DNA of 64,000 nucleotides from JAJFUI01 sp039698035. Lineage in GTDB: Bacteria; Planctomycetota; Planctomycetia; Pirellulales; Thermoguttaceae. Position numbers and translations under genes: made by a program. Below the pieces are notes generated by a model that saw only the letters and a program-made list of their open reading frames with translations, was not told the origin of the DNA and made no database searches. The stretch spans positions 255,875 through 319,874 of the forward strand of contig JBDKSW010000009.1 of assembly GCA_039698035.1 (NCBI GenBank), given 5' to 3'. Positions 1 through 9,218 of the stretch are shown here, one piece after another. Every line of letters starts with the position of its first letter. Position 1 is the stretch's first letter.

Positions 1-448
1 GAATCGGAAACCGACAGGCCTGGCCTGGCGGCGCGTAAAGCCGGTCGATGACTTCGATGGTCGGAAACACCTCGACGCCCGCGGCCAAGCGGATGTTGGT
101 CACACGGAGGCGATAGACGGCGCCGATGAGGAAGCCGGCCTTGCGAGGGCCCTGCTGCGACCGGTCGAATTGTTGGTCTACCGCCAGCGAGACCAAGGCC
201 CCGGCGGGGGCCTTGATCTCGACCGGCTGGTAATACCCTGGCAATGGTCCGCCCCGCTGCAATTGCGCGCTGCCAATCGCTCCCGGCGGCATCACACCGT
301 GATGCAAGTAGTGCACGCTGGGTTGCTGGGCCGACAGCGTTGTCGCGTAGCCCAGCGACCAGAGCACCAGCACTGCAATCCTGTTGGCAAACCGTCGGCG
401 GAACCCCGCCCGACTTGCCAAACTGCGGATCGATCGGACCATTGCCAT
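1..448 (-). CDS. Secreted protein, paralogue of the next gene (3' end cut by window edge)
   Basis: The frame is read on the minus strand from ATG at 448 and runs off the left edge, so about 149 codons are seen. Residues about 22-41 form a hydrophobic signal peptide ending in LSA-Q, so export is expected. The visible C-terminal part contains VYRLRVTNI and AGVEVFPTIEV. These match IYRTRLSNI and AGVELYPTIEV in the neighbouring lipoprotein at 616-1782, so the two are tandem paralogues. No enzyme motif is visible. No Shine-Dalgarno sequence precedes the ATG, and ATG 442 is an alternative start. Function unknown; surface or periplasmic location is inferred. Confidence 0.75.
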   Translation of the reverse strand, partial: MAMVRSIRSLASRAGFRRRFANRIAVLVLWSLGYATTLSAQQPSVHYLHHGVMPPGAIGSAQLQRGGPLPGYYQPVEIKAPAGALVSLAVDQQFDRSQQGPRKAGFLIGAVYRLRVTNIRLAAGVEVFPTIEVIDRLYAPPGQACRFPI

Positions 449-615
449 GTCGAGATTCGGTAAGGAACTGGTTGAAAGAGGTCGCTTGAAAAGTTGCGTC
501 GTTCTCGGATCGTGCCGGAAGCCCACGGGTTTTCGCGTCACGTGGGCTGTGAGCTTGTTTTTGCTCGCTCCCCTCTCCCGACACGCGAGAGGGGAGCGGA
601 TGTTTGTCATGATGC

Positions 616-1782
616 TTACAGTTGTTTCACGCAGTCTGAGGAAGCCGGGTGGCTTTCGGCCTCGGCCGGAGCCGCTTCGTCGCACGGCGCGTCCATGGGG
701 CAACCCTCCGCCTTCACCCGCTCGCGACGCTCGCTCAGCGGCTTGCGGTAGCAGCCCACGCCAGGACTGGTTCGCTCGACAATTCGTGCATGGGTGGCCG
801 GCTTGGGATAGCTGACGCCGGGCACTTGCTTCTCATCGATGCGGATCTTCTTCGTCGGGGCCGGGATGTGGACCCGCGTATGGTTTACCATGACGTGCTT
901 CTGAAGGCCGGCGGGGACTCCCATCGGAACGGACGGCGGTCCAGGCAAGCCGATCGGCGTGCCGCACATCGGCATTCCATATTGCGGCCCATTGACTCCC
1001 GCCATGTAGTTGGTCGGCATCGTCGTCGGGACTCCGACCGGCGTTCCGAGCGGGACGCCCGCCTGGGCTCCGCCGGTGGCATCGTCGCCCTGGGGACACT
1101 GATAGGAAGTTCGACTGATTCCACCCTCGGACGGACGACCGCCTGGGGTTTGCAGATCCTTGTTGCCCAGGCGGACGATCGCCAGGATGGCTCCGCGACG
1201 ATCGGCTTCGACGATGGGATCGACGCCGGGGTCGAGTCGGGTGCTCACCAAGGTTTCAACACCGGCCAGCGCGAGTTCTTGGAACTCGGGGTCGGGCAGG
1301 TAGATGACCTTGGTCACGAAGTTGCCGCTTTGGACCTGGTCGAAGTCTTCAGGCGTGAATTGGATGGGAATCGCATTGTGTGCCAGGAACGCTTCGGTGC
1401 GAGGCATCACGGACGCGACTTCGATCGTTGGATACAACTCAACACCAGCCCTTCCGGGGATGTTCGACAGCCGAGTCCGGTAGATGGCCGCCTGCGGGAA
1501 GTTGTAGCGAGCGGGGCAGACCAACGGCTCCGAGTCGAACATGCCGGGGGCGCTGATGTCCCAAACAACCGTCATGCCATCCGGGCCAACGAATTGAAGC
1601 TGGGAAGTCATTGCCGGGCCGGGCACATTCGGCTGATACATCATGACGCCAGGTCCGGGGCCATCGACGCCCGGTCCGGGGTGCATCATTGTGCTGGCGG
1701 GCGGCAGATTCTGCTTGCACGGCGTCCGGCAACCCGCGATTAGGACGCATGCAGCTAAAAGAGACACGACAAGAGACCTCAT
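616..1782 (-). CDS. Lipoprotein of unknown function, paralogue of the 1-448 gene
   Basis: The start ATG at 1782 is chosen because a GAGGGGGG purine tract lies just upstream and a lipoprotein signal follows at once: hydrophobic residues 4-16, then the lipobox LIAGC. The open frame extends further upstream but without coding character. The mature protein (388 aa in all) starts with a Pro/Gly/Met-rich stretch. A globular part shared with the upstream paralogue follows (IYRTRLSNI, AGVELYPTIEV). The tail is a low-complexity Gly/Pro/Met region with a Cys- and Glu-rich end. It lies 167 bp downstream of nothing on its own strand; the paralogue at 1-448 follows it. No catalytic motif is recognised. 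Envelope location is likely. Confidence 0.8.
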   Translation of the reverse strand: MRSLVVSLLAACVLIAGCRTPCKQNLPPASTMMHPGPGVDGPGPGVMMYQPNVPGPAMTSQLQFVGPDGMTVVWDISAPGMFDSEPLVCPARYNFPQAAIYRTRLSNIPGRAGVELYPTIEVASVMPRTEAFLAHNAIPIQFTPEDFDQVQSGNFVTKVIYLPDPEFQELALAGVETLVSTRLDPGVDPIVEADRRGAILAIVRLGNKDLQTPGGRPSEGGISRTSYQCPQGDDATGGAQAGVPLGTPVGVPTTMPTNYMAGVNGPQYGMPMCGTPIGLPGPPSVPMGVPAGLQKHVMVNHTRVHIPAPTKKIRIDEKQVPGVSYPKPATHARIVERTSPGVGCYRKPLSERRERVKAEGCPMDAPCDEAAPAEAESHPASSDCVKQL

Positions 1783-2207
1783 AATATCCCCCCTCGAAAA
1801 GGCAGCCTCGGCCAAGCCTTGGCTTTTAATTTGTCTGTGGCGGCCTTGCGCAAGCCGGGCCGGCGCAAGGCAATGTGCCTGGAGTCTATTCGTCGGCCCG
1901 GCAGAACACGATTCTTTGGAAAATCCGGCACGACCGGTAGAATGCGACCAAGTGGTATTGCCGGAAGGGGTCTTGTTAAATTGCCTAGATTGAAGCCCTG
2001 GGCATTCCACTGGCCAAACTGGGGACGTTCGGTCCGAAATGGTTGCTTCATGCCGGCCCTTCGACGGCGGTCAAGCAATTTTCGCCCTTGACCCTCCCGC
2101 CTGGCATCCGCTATTCTTCGCCCCCTATTCATACGGAGCCGCCCGGGGCTCCTGTGCAGCGTCTCATCTTGCGCCGATCGACGTTTCACCCTATTGCCAG
2201 CGCCATC
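1783..2207. other. Divergent intergenic region with a 9-bp hairpin
   Basis: This 425-bp gap separates the minus-strand lipoprotein from the plus-strand polysaccharide operon, so it must hold promoters for both. Open frames here lack a convincing start or homology. A perfect inverted repeat, GCCTTGCGC at 1843-1851 and GCGCAAGGC at 1863-1871 with an 11-nt loop, is the only clear structure. It could be a leader hairpin of the lipoprotein mRNA or an operator. No convincing -35/-10 pair was found by eye. Confidence 0.45.
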
Positions 2208-3236
2208 ATGCAGCATCCACCGTCGTGTCGTGGTTCCGGTTTTTTGCTGCTTCTGCTCATTGCGACGGTGGCTCTTGCGGACGCCGGGTGCGCCGGCCGG
2301 GCTTACCGTGCCGGGAACCTGCCACGCGAGCTGATGGCGCCGCCGACCACCGATCCCCAGTCCATTAACCTCTCGGGGTTGGCGGAGCAGTCCGTCAGCA
2401 GCGAGGTGATCCAGCCGGGCGATGTGCTGGACGTGACGATGGTCACCGACTACACCAAGCTGACCACGACGACCGCCCCGGTCCGCGTGGCGGACGATGG
2501 AAGCATCGCCATCCCGTTGGTTGGTCGTGTCGTGGTCGTCGGCATGGAAATTAAACAGGCCGAGCAGGTCGTCAACGCCGAAAGCATCGCACGCGGTGTG
2601 TTTCGCACGCCCTGCATGACGGTTACCATGAAACAGTGCCACACCGGGCGCGTGACGGTCGTCGGCGCGGTGAACAGTCCGGGCGTGCGCGACCTGCCGC
2701 GCGGCGGCTCATCCCTGATGGCCGCGCTGCTGGCCTCCGGCGGACTGAGCAAGGACGCCGGCACGGAAGTCGAGATTCGCCACACCGATTCCCGACAAAT
2801 GCCGCAAGAAGTGATGTACGTGGACTTGAAGGCCGCGACGGCCGGTACGGTGCGAGTGCCGGAACTCCGCGACGGCGACATCGTTCAGGTGGCCAAGCGG
2901 ACGTTGCCGCCGGTGTATGTCATTGGCCTCGTGCGCAAACCGGGCCAGTTTCCGTTTCCGACGAACCAGGAACTCCGCGTGCTGGACGCCCTGGCCCTGG
3001 CCGGCGGCGTTTCCAACTCGGCCGCCGAGGACATTCTGCTGATTCGGCAGCGTCCGGGCGCGTCCGAGCCGGCTCGGATTGCCGTCAGCATCCAGGATGC
3101 GAAGAACGGGCGAGACAATTTGACGCTGGCCCCCGGCGACACGGTTTCGGTCGAGCAAACACCGGCCACGATCGTCGTGGACACCATTCAGACCTTCTTC
3201 CGTGTCAGCTTGGGAGGAACCGTCTCGTGGTTCTAG
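2208..3236 (+). CDS. Polysaccharide export protein (Wza type, SLBB domains)
   Basis: Outer-membrane polysaccharide export channel component. ATG 2208 is chosen because a signal peptide follows (hydrophobic residues about 8-25) and a Cys after ADAG is a weak lipobox. The 342-aa protein has the Poly_export start IQPGDVLDV at about residue 70. Two SLBB-like segments follow, marked by VTVVGAVNSPG and VYVIGLVRKPGQFPF. Family proteins carry capsule or exopolysaccharide through the outer membrane. It overlaps the next gene, which begins at GTG 3227, by 10 nt, so the two are probably translationally coupled. No Wzc-type tyrosine kinase gene accompanies it here. Confidence 0.88.
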   Translation: MQHPPSCRGSGFLLLLLIATVALADAGCAGRAYRAGNLPRELMAPPTTDPQSINLSGLAEQSVSSEVIQPGDVLDVTMVTDYTKLTTTTAPVRVADDGSIAIPLVGRVVVVGMEIKQAEQVVNAESIARGVFRTPCMTVTMKQCHTGRVTVVGAVNSPGVRDLPRGGSSLMAALLASGGLSKDAGTEVEIRHTDSRQMPQEVMYVDLKAATAGTVRVPELRDGDIVQVAKRTLPPVYVIGLVRKPGQFPFPTNQELRVLDALALAGGVSNSAAEDILLIRQRPGASEPARIAVSIQDAKNGRDNLTLAPGDTVSVEQTPATIVVDTIQTFFRVSLGGTVSWF

Positions 3237-5962
3237 GCGATGAGAACACCGGGCGACGGAACGGGAGATCCCACGCGTCATGTCTCGGCGGACCGTCTGC
3301 TTCCACCCCGCTCGATCGCTTTCTGCTGCGAATCGTCGATGGCTGTCTGGCCGGGGTGATCTTCGTCGTTCCATTGCTGATGGGCGGCCGGCATGCGATT
3401 GGGCAACTCGCCCTGACCGTGCTGGCGGTCGCGGCGGCTTGGGCCTGGTCTGCACACCGTTGGTTCGCCTCGCATCAGCCCGGGCACTCTGCCGGCGCAA
3501 CACCCCTACCGCTTCGCGATTACGTGGCGCCCATTCTCATCTTGACGCTGGGCGCGGCGCTGTTGTTGGTGCAGACGGCCCACTTGCCGGCGTGGCTTTT
3601 CGCGCGGCTGTCGCCCAACGCGGCCAGCCTGTTGCCGCTCTGGCATGAAGGCGATGTGGGGCTGGGCGCCTGGTCGTGTCTCTCGATGACGCCAGCCGAA
3701 ACGGCCGCCTCTCTGGTCGTTTTCCTCGATTACGGGCTGCTTTTCTTGGTGGCCTCGCAACGGATCCGCTGCGTTGAGCACGTCGAGCGGCTCTTGCGGT
3801 GGTGCGCCTTGTCGACGGTCGTCGTAGCCATGCTGGGCATCGCCCAACTGGTAGCCGGCGACGGCCGATTCTTCTGGTTCTACGAGCATCCCCTGGCGAC
3901 CGCGTCGGATGTGGCAAAAGGCAGCTTCACCAATCGCAACCATTTCGCTCAGTTCCTCGCGTTGGGGATCGGGCCGCTCATCTGGTGGCTTCAAGACGCG
4001 CTGCGTCACCGCCGACGTGGCGAGATGACGGTCTACTGGCTCGGCCTCGCGCTGGGCGTCGTCTTGTTCGCTGGCCTGCTGTCGCTCTCGCGGGGCGGCA
4101 TGGCGGCCATACTCTTGGCGGCCGTTGTCGCCACCGCGCTGTGCTGGCGCGGCGGAGCCTCGGGCGGCCGGTTGCTGGCGGCCCTCGGCGCTGCCGTCGT
4201 GCTGATCGGCGTCTCGCTGTGGATCTTTGGCCTCGACCGCGTCAGCGACCGTATCGAGGACTTTTCGGCTGGCTCCATCGATCGGCTGGATCAGTCGGCC
4301 GGCCGCAGGACAATTTGGGCCGCGACTCTCAAGGCGATCCCGAACTTCTTGCCGTTGGGGTCGGGGGCCGGAAGTTTCTGCGACGTCCATCCGATGTACA
4401 CGAACGTCCTGGCGGATGACGATCGCGACGCCACACATGCCGAAAACGGTCCGCTGCAAGTCACATTGGAGAACGGCGCGGCGGGCGCCCTGCTGCTCGT
4501 CGCGGGAATAGCCGTGTGTGGCTGCTGGTGTGCCGGTGGCATTGGACGCCGTGTGCCCGGTCGGTTGAAGGTCTGCGCCGGCGCCTGTACGGCTAGCTTG
4601 GTCGCGTCCGTTGCGCACTCTTTGGTGGATTTCGTTTGGTACGTGCCGGCCTGCACCGCCCTCGTGGTGTTGTTCGCCGCGTGTGCGATGCGGATTCGGC
4701 GAATGACGCGTTGCGAAGCCGACGCAATCGCGACGGTCGCCGTGCCGGCGACGGTGAAACGGCCCCGTTTTTCTGCGGCCGTGTCGGCGGCCGCGTTCGT
4801 GCTGCTCGCCGGCGTGGGCGTCTGGATGATCGGCAATCGGATCGGTCCGGCGATGGCGCAATCGGATTTCGACCGGTTCATGGTCGAGTATCGGGCGGCC
4901 AAGACCAAAACGCCCGACGGCGCGTTGGCCGATCCGGTCGACGAGGAGACGCTCCTGCATTGGGTGTCGTGCTTGGAAAGCGTCATTTGTTGGGAGCCGA
5001 CGCATTGCGCGGCGCACTTGCGGTTGGCCGAAATCCACCGGCGACTGTTCGAGAAGTTGCAGGTGACGAGCGTCAATCAGATGCCGTTGCAGCACATTGC
5101 CGATGCGGTGCGGCAGCAGCAGTTCCCAAGCCGCGAGGCTCTGGTTGCCTGGCTCACGGTGGCCATCGGTCCGCACTGGAAACACTTGGAGTCGGCGCTC
5201 GATCATGCGAGGCAGGCGCTCGATCTCGGTCCATTGCGCGGCCGCGCGTACCTCGTTCTGGCCGAATTGTCGTTCCTCCGCGGCGACCAGGGATCGCTTG
5301 CCGAGGCGTGCCTCGACCAGGCGCTTCGCGTGCGGCCGCTGGATGGCGCGGTCCTTTGGGCCGCGTCGCAGAAGGCCTCGCTGGCCGGCAACCCGTCCCA
5401 AGCGATGAAGTACGCGAAGCTGGCCTTTCAATCCGGTCCTCGCGGCCGGCGGCAAGTCATTGCCGGGCTGGTCGCCGGGACGCCCACGGAAGGCCTGCCG
5501 GGCCTGATCGACTCGATGATGGCCGAGTTTCATCCAGACTACGACGCCCTGAAGTTTCTGTACGGCGTCTGCGCACCCCGCGGCACCGTCGAGCAGTTGA
5601 CGCCGTTGATTCGCCGCTGCGCGGAGCAAGCGGAAGTCGAGTCGCGAAAACCACACCTTGTCGCTCCCGCTCGTGCGTGGATGGAGGCCCACGCTTTCTA
5701 CGCTCGGATCGGGGAACATGAAGCCGCGTTGCGATGCGTCCGGAAGGCCGTGGACTGCGAGATTGGCAACTACGAATTTCGGCGGCAGTTGGGGCTCTAT
5801 CTCTTACACCAACACTTGTACCGCGAGGCCGAGTCGCACTTGCGATGGTGCCAGGATCGCATGCCGAGCGATCGGGCGATTGCCGGCGCGGTCCGCGACG
5901 CCTTGCGGGGGCGGCTCGACGCCGAGGCGCGTTCAGCTTCGCAAAAGGCACAGCTCGAATGA
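3227..5962 (+). CDS. O-antigen ligase-like membrane protein with C-terminal TPR domain
   Basis: Predicted exopolysaccharide polymerase or ligase of the Wzy_C/WaaL superfamily. The in-frame GTG at 3227 is the best start: it overlaps the preceding stop by 10 nt and keeps the first membrane segment whole. The next ATG, at 3380, would cut it. Multiple membrane helices fill residues about 40-530. Family signatures include NRNHFAQF near residue 235, in the usual 'N.NhfA' position, and SLSRGG near 288. Residues about 620-890 form soluble TPR-like helical repeats in Ala/Leu pattern. The protein is about 911 aa, roughly twice a plain ligase. The stop TGA overlaps the next ATG (ATGA), so coupling to the PHP phosphatase is likely. 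Polymerase versus ligase activity cannot be told from sequence. Confidence 0.85.
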   Translation: MVLGDENTGRRNGRSHASCLGGPSASTPLDRFLLRIVDGCLAGVIFVVPLLMGGRHAIGQLALTVLAVAAAWAWSAHRWFASHQPGHSAGATPLPLRDYVAPILILTLGAALLLVQTAHLPAWLFARLSPNAASLLPLWHEGDVGLGAWSCLSMTPAETAASLVVFLDYGLLFLVASQRIRCVEHVERLLRWCALSTVVVAMLGIAQLVAGDGRFFWFYEHPLATASDVAKGSFTNRNHFAQFLALGIGPLIWWLQDALRHRRRGEMTVYWLGLALGVVLFAGLLSLSRGGMAAILLAAVVATALCWRGGASGGRLLAALGAAVVLIGVSLWIFGLDRVSDRIEDFSAGSIDRLDQSAGRRTIWAATLKAIPNFLPLGSGAGSFCDVHPMYTNVLADDDRDATHAENGPLQVTLENGAAGALLLVAGIAVCGCWCAGGIGRRVPGRLKVCAGACTASLVASVAHSLVDFVWYVPACTALVVLFAACAMRIRRMTRCEADAIATVAVPATVKRPRFSAAVSAAAFVLLAGVGVWMIGNRIGPAMAQSDFDRFMVEYRAAKTKTPDGALADPVDEETLLHWVSCLESVICWEPTHCAAHLRLAEIHRRLFEKLQVTSVNQMPLQHIADAVRQQQFPSREALVAWLTVAIGPHWKHLESALDHARQALDLGPLRGRAYLVLAELSFLRGDQGSLAEACLDQALRVRPLDGAVLWAASQKASLAGNPSQAMKYAKLAFQSGPRGRRQVIAGLVAGTPTEGLPGLIDSMMAEFHPDYDALKFLYGVCAPRGTVEQLTPLIRRCAEQAEVESRKPHLVAPARAWMEAHAFYARIGEHEAALRCVRKAVDCEIGNYEFRRQLGLYLLHQHLYREAESHLRWCQDRMPSDRAIAGAVRDALRGRLDAEARSASQKAQLE

Positions 5963-6774
5963 CCGAACCGTTTGTTGATATTCATTGCCACCTGCTCCCG
6001 GAACTGGACGACGGCGCGGCCAGCCTCGACGAGGCGCTCGCGATGGCCGAAATGGCCGTCGGCGACGGGACGGGGACGATTGTCGCCACGCCGCACCAAC
6101 TGGGCAATCATGCCGACAACTCGGCGTCGGCCATCTTGGCCGCAACCGAGCGACTGCAATCGACCATCGATCGGCGCGGGTTGCGCCTGCGCGTGTTGTC
6201 GGGCGCCGATGTGCGAATCGAGCCGGACCTGGTCGGCAAGATTCGCCGAGGCGAGGTCATGACGTTGGCCAACCATCGGCGGCACGTCCTGCTCGAGCTG
6301 CCGCACGAGGTCTATTTTCCACTGGACGGGTTGCTGGCCGAGTTGAACGCCGCCGGTCTGGTAGGCATCTTATCGCACCCCGAACGCAACGTGGCCTTGA
6401 TGAAGCAGCCCGGGACGCTTCGTCCGCTGGTCGAGCGGGGCTGCTTGATGCAGGTGACGGCCGGCAGTTTGACGGGCCTGTTTGGCTCGCGGGTCGAGCA
6501 GTTTGCGGTTTGGCTGGTCGAGCAGGGCCTGGTCCACTTCGTCGCCAGCGATGCGCACGGGACGAGGAATCGCACGCCAGGGCTCAGCGAGGCTTTTGGG
6601 CGAGTTGCCAAACTGGCCGGACAAGAGACCGCGTTGGACTGTTTCTGTCGCCATCCGTCGCGGGTCGCGGCGGGCCAGGACGTGCGGCATCGAGCGCGTG
6701 GGTCGCTGCCCGCCCGACGGGGCTGGTTTGGTCGGAACTTTGTTTCAGGACTGTTGGGGACGCGGACGATATAG
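5959..6774 (+). CDS. CpsB/YwqE-type PHP-family tyrosine phosphatase
   Basis: Metal-dependent protein tyrosine phosphatase of the PHP fold that, in other bacteria, dephosphorylates capsule-regulating tyrosine kinases. ATG 5959 overlaps the upstream stop as ATGA. The 271-aa protein has the PHP metal motifs in order: DIHCHLLPELDDGA at residues 7-20, TPHQ, GADVRIEPD, ELPHEVYF, LSHPERN, and ASDAHG near the end. All expected His/Asp ligands appear present. It is the third gene of the polysaccharide operon. Its usual partner, a BY-kinase/Wzc protein, is not encoded in the window, so the substrate is unknown here. Confidence 0.88.
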   Translation: MTEPFVDIHCHLLPELDDGAASLDEALAMAEMAVGDGTGTIVATPHQLGNHADNSASAILAATERLQSTIDRRGLRLRVLSGADVRIEPDLVGKIRRGEVMTLANHRRHVLLELPHEVYFPLDGLLAELNAAGLVGILSHPERNVALMKQPGTLRPLVERGCLMQVTAGSLTGLFGSRVEQFAVWLVEQGLVHFVASDAHGTRNRTPGLSEAFGRVAKLAGQETALDCFCRHPSRVAAGQDVRHRARGSLPARRGWFGRNFVSGLLGTRTI

Positions 6775-6871
6775 GGATTGGTGCGTCGGCTCTCGTCACG
6801 GGGGCGAGACAGGTCCGGGCACGGATGCCTGGCAATCTGGGCAGACTGAAAAACGCTTTCAGGAGATGGCA

Positions 6872-7372
6872 ATGAGGACCGGAAGACTGATTCGCGGAGT
6901 GATGGTCTCACTGGCGGCACTCGGGATGTGCTTGCCGCAAGTCACGTTGGCTTCCGGGCAGGCTGCTGCGCCGGCGGTCGTCGACATCGCACTGGCCGAC
7001 GGCGGCGTCCTCCAAGGCCAAGTGGTTGATCTGCAGGGAGGTCACGTGGCGAACGTCCCCGTTTCCGTGAAGGCCGCGGATCGAGAGGTTGCCCAAGCCG
7101 TTACGACGGCCGACGGGCGTTTCTCGGTTCAGGGTCTCCGTGGCGGCGTTTATCAGGTTGCCGCTGGCGAAGGCCAAGGCGTCTATCGCCTTTGGTCGTC
7201 GAACACGGCGCCGCCGTCCGCTCAGAAGGGCGCCGTCGTTTACACCCAAAACGCGCAGCCTCGTAGCGGCCTCAAGATGTTCCTGACGAACCCGATCGTG
7301 ATCGCCGGCATCGTCGCCACCGCGATCGCCGTACCCGTCGCATTGGCGAACTCCGGCTCCAGCAGCCCGTGA
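6872..7372 (+). CDS. Secreted carboxypeptidase-regulatory-like (Ig-fold) protein
   Basis: Small exported protein (166 aa). ATG 6872 is preferred over ATG 6866 because AGGAG at 6861-6865 then has a 6-nt spacing. Residues 1-28 are a signal peptide ending ASG-Q. Residues about 40-100 resemble a CarboxypepD_reg/transthyretin-like fold: GQVVDLQGGHVANVPVSV, then TTADGRFSVQGLRGGVYQV. A C-terminal hydrophobic segment (about residues 138-158) may anchor it. It lies 97 bp after the phosphatase and is the last gene before a hairpin terminator, so it probably belongs to the exopolysaccharide operon. Its precise role is unknown. Confidence 0.75.
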   Translation: MRTGRLIRGVMVSLAALGMCLPQVTLASGQAAAPAVVDIALADGGVLQGQVVDLQGGHVANVPVSVKAADREVAQAVTTADGRFSVQGLRGGVYQVAAGEGQGVYRLWSSNTAPPSAQKGAVVYTQNAQPRSGLKMFLTNPIVIAGIVATAIAVPVALANSGSSSP

Positions 7373-7405
7373 CGTTTGCCTTCGCTCGAATCCAAATCCA
7401 ACAAT

Positions 7406-7432
7406 CATGCCCACGCTTGTCGCGTGGGCATG
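7406..7432. terminator. Bidirectional hairpin terminator
   Basis: Perfect 11-bp inverted repeat, CATGCCCACGC (7406-7416) and GCGTGGGCATG (7422-7432), with a 5-nt loop. It sits between the convergent 3' ends of the secreted protein gene (stop at 7372) and the sigma factor gene (stop at 7440). T-rich bases follow on the plus strand. Placement and symmetry fit a terminator for both directions. Confidence 0.8.
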
Positions 7433-7439
7433 TTCGTTT

Positions 7440-8879
7440 CTAGACGCCCGCCGCGGCCGTCGGATCCACGGCTGGCAAGCGAACGAGCGGCGGCCGATCG
7501 ACAAAGTCGGCCAGCCTTCGGGCGTGCGCGGGTTGCTGCAGTTTGCGAATTGCCTCGGATTCAATCTGCCGGATTCTCTCTCGGGTAACGGAAAATATCC
7601 GGCCGACTTCCGAAAGCGTGTAGGCGCAACCATCCGAAAGCCCATAGCGAAGCCGGATGATCTCACGCTCGCGATAATTGAGCGAGTCCAGGGCTTCGGC
7701 AATTGTCTGGCGCAGCGCGTCCTGGTTCAGTCCAACCAGCGGGTCTTCACGACGCTCGTCGGGAAGCAGTTCGCCGAGGTAGTTGTCGCTCTCGTCGCCA
7801 TAGGGCTCGTCGAGCGAGAGCATTCGGCGGTTCGCGCGGAGCGCCCGCCCGGTCGCGGCAACCGACAGCCCGGCGGCGTGTGCAGTGTCTTCGAGCGTGG
7901 GGCGGCCCTTGCGGTGTTGGGTGACTCGGCGGCCCGCCTCGAGCACTTTCTCGACGGTGCCAAGCATGTGGACCGGCACGCGGATCGTCCGGCTGTGATC
8001 GGCAATCGCACGGCTAATGGCTTGGCGAATCCACCAGGTTGCGTAGGTGGAGAACTTGAAGCCCCGGCTGCTCTCGAACTTGTCCACGGCTCGCATGAGC
8101 CCCGTGTTCCCCTCCTGAATCAGGTCGAGGAAACTGATGCCGCGGTTTCGATAGCGTTTGGCGATCGCCACGACAAGCCGAAGGTTGGCCGCTGACAGCT
8201 TGTGCCGGGCCGCGTCGTGCGTCTCCTGAACCGCGGCGATGCGGGCCAGCCGACTGCGGAGCGTCCGTCGGGTGTCGTGCGTGGTTCGCATCAGACGGCG
8301 CAGCTCCTTGGCAAGCTGGGCCGTGTGCTCGGGGTCGGCCGCCGCACCGTCAGTGCGCGCTTGGGCCAACTCGTGAACAAGCGTGTCCATCCGTCGCGAG
8401 ATCTCTCGCAATTTGCTGACGACGACGCCCAGAAGCTGGCGGCGGACGGGCGTCTCTTCGATCAGACGGATGGCCTTCGCGCGACGCAGGAGCAGACGCC
8501 GTCGAACGCGGCGGCGATGCTCGGGCGAGTGACGTCCGCGGGCCATCATCGTTTGGAAATCGATCCGATTCCGTCGCAAGAGGTCGCCCAGCGTGCGCAG
8601 ATTGGGTCCCACGAGCGCCAAAAGACGTTGCCGCAGGTCGCTGTTGCTCAACGAGCCCTCGCAGATCAGTTCGATTCGGGCTTTGCCGGCAACCACTCTT
8701 TGCAGCAGGGATACGGCCGCCTGAAGTACATAATCGCTGCTCAGCAGCGCGCGACGGAGGTGGCCCCTGCTCACTTCAATCCGCTGCGCCGCCTGCAATT
8801 CGTCGCTTCGGCCCAGCAGCGAAGTGCTGCTCATCTGCGTCAGATAAAGCTGAACCGGATCGGACGTCGTGGCGTCCAT
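7440..8879 (-). CDS. Sigma-70 family RNA polymerase sigma factor (RpoD/RpoS-like)
   Basis: Promoter-recognition subunit of RNA polymerase. ATG 8879 is chosen because AGGTG lies about 6 nt upstream; an in-frame codon at 8903 is possible. The 479-aa protein has region 1.2 at residues 7-35 (DPVQLYLTQM). A basic helical spacer of about 190 aa follows. Region 2 is at about 230-308 (ANLRLVVAIAKRY, FKFSTYATWWIRQAI), region 3 at about 309-375, and region 4 at about 392-450 with helix-turn-helix VGRIFSVTRERIRQIE. It is much longer than an ECF factor and fits group 1/2. Planctomycetes carry several such factors, so this need not be the housekeeping one. It is transcribed towards the terminator at 7406. 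Confidence 0.9.
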   Translation of the reverse strand: MDATTSDPVQLYLTQMSSTSLLGRSDELQAAQRIEVSRGHLRRALLSSDYVLQAAVSLLQRVVAGKARIELICEGSLSNSDLRQRLLALVGPNLRTLGDLLRRNRIDFQTMMARGRHSPEHRRRVRRRLLLRRAKAIRLIEETPVRRQLLGVVVSKLREISRRMDTLVHELAQARTDGAAADPEHTAQLAKELRRLMRTTHDTRRTLRSRLARIAAVQETHDAARHKLSAANLRLVVAIAKRYRNRGISFLDLIQEGNTGLMRAVDKFESSRGFKFSTYATWWIRQAISRAIADHSRTIRVPVHMLGTVEKVLEAGRRVTQHRKGRPTLEDTAHAAGLSVAATGRALRANRRMLSLDEPYGDESDNYLGELLPDERREDPLVGLNQDALRQTIAEALDSLNYREREIIRLRYGLSDGCAYTLSEVGRIFSVTRERIRQIESEAIRKLQQPAHARRLADFVDRPPLVRLPAVDPTAAAGV

Positions 8880-9218
8880 TCTCTTCACCTGTTCCACGCA
8901 CAAAGAAAAGACAAAAACAAACTACCCAACGTCATTACGAACGCCGGCAGGCTGCGGTTCGGGCGTGGCGGCACGCATTTTCGCGGCAGAACCACAAACT
9001 CATCCCAAGGTGCCACCCCTGGGCGAGGCGAAAAATCTCGCAACGAAGCGCAACCGCCTTCAGGACAACGAGATCCGTCGCTATGCCCGGGGCGATAGCA
9101 CGCCCATCGGCGGCAAAGCTGAACCTTGGGGGTCGTCCTGCCGCCAGAGTCGCCAGAGAGGGGCCACGCCGTTTTTTCGCAGGCCCGAACCGTCTGGAAG
9201 CATTCGCCGGTCGCTGCC
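8880..9218. other. Intergenic region between permease and sigma gene
   Basis: This stretch of about 340 bp lies downstream of the permease stop and upstream of the sigma factor start, both on the minus strand. It presumably carries the sigma gene promoter and leader. Frames through it are shadows with no credible start or homology. No strong hairpin with a T-tract, repeat or consensus promoter was found by eye; T-rich DNA lies just upstream of the sigma start. Confidence 0.4.

Noticed and set aside
3506..5719. Long minus-strand open frame across the ligase gene
   Set aside because: It is a high-G+C shadow: its residue content is Arg/Gly/Gln-rich without a fold, and the plus-strand frame has clear membrane motifs.
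8880..9218. A short gene between permease and sigma factor
   Set aside because: Frames there are shadows with no start signal.
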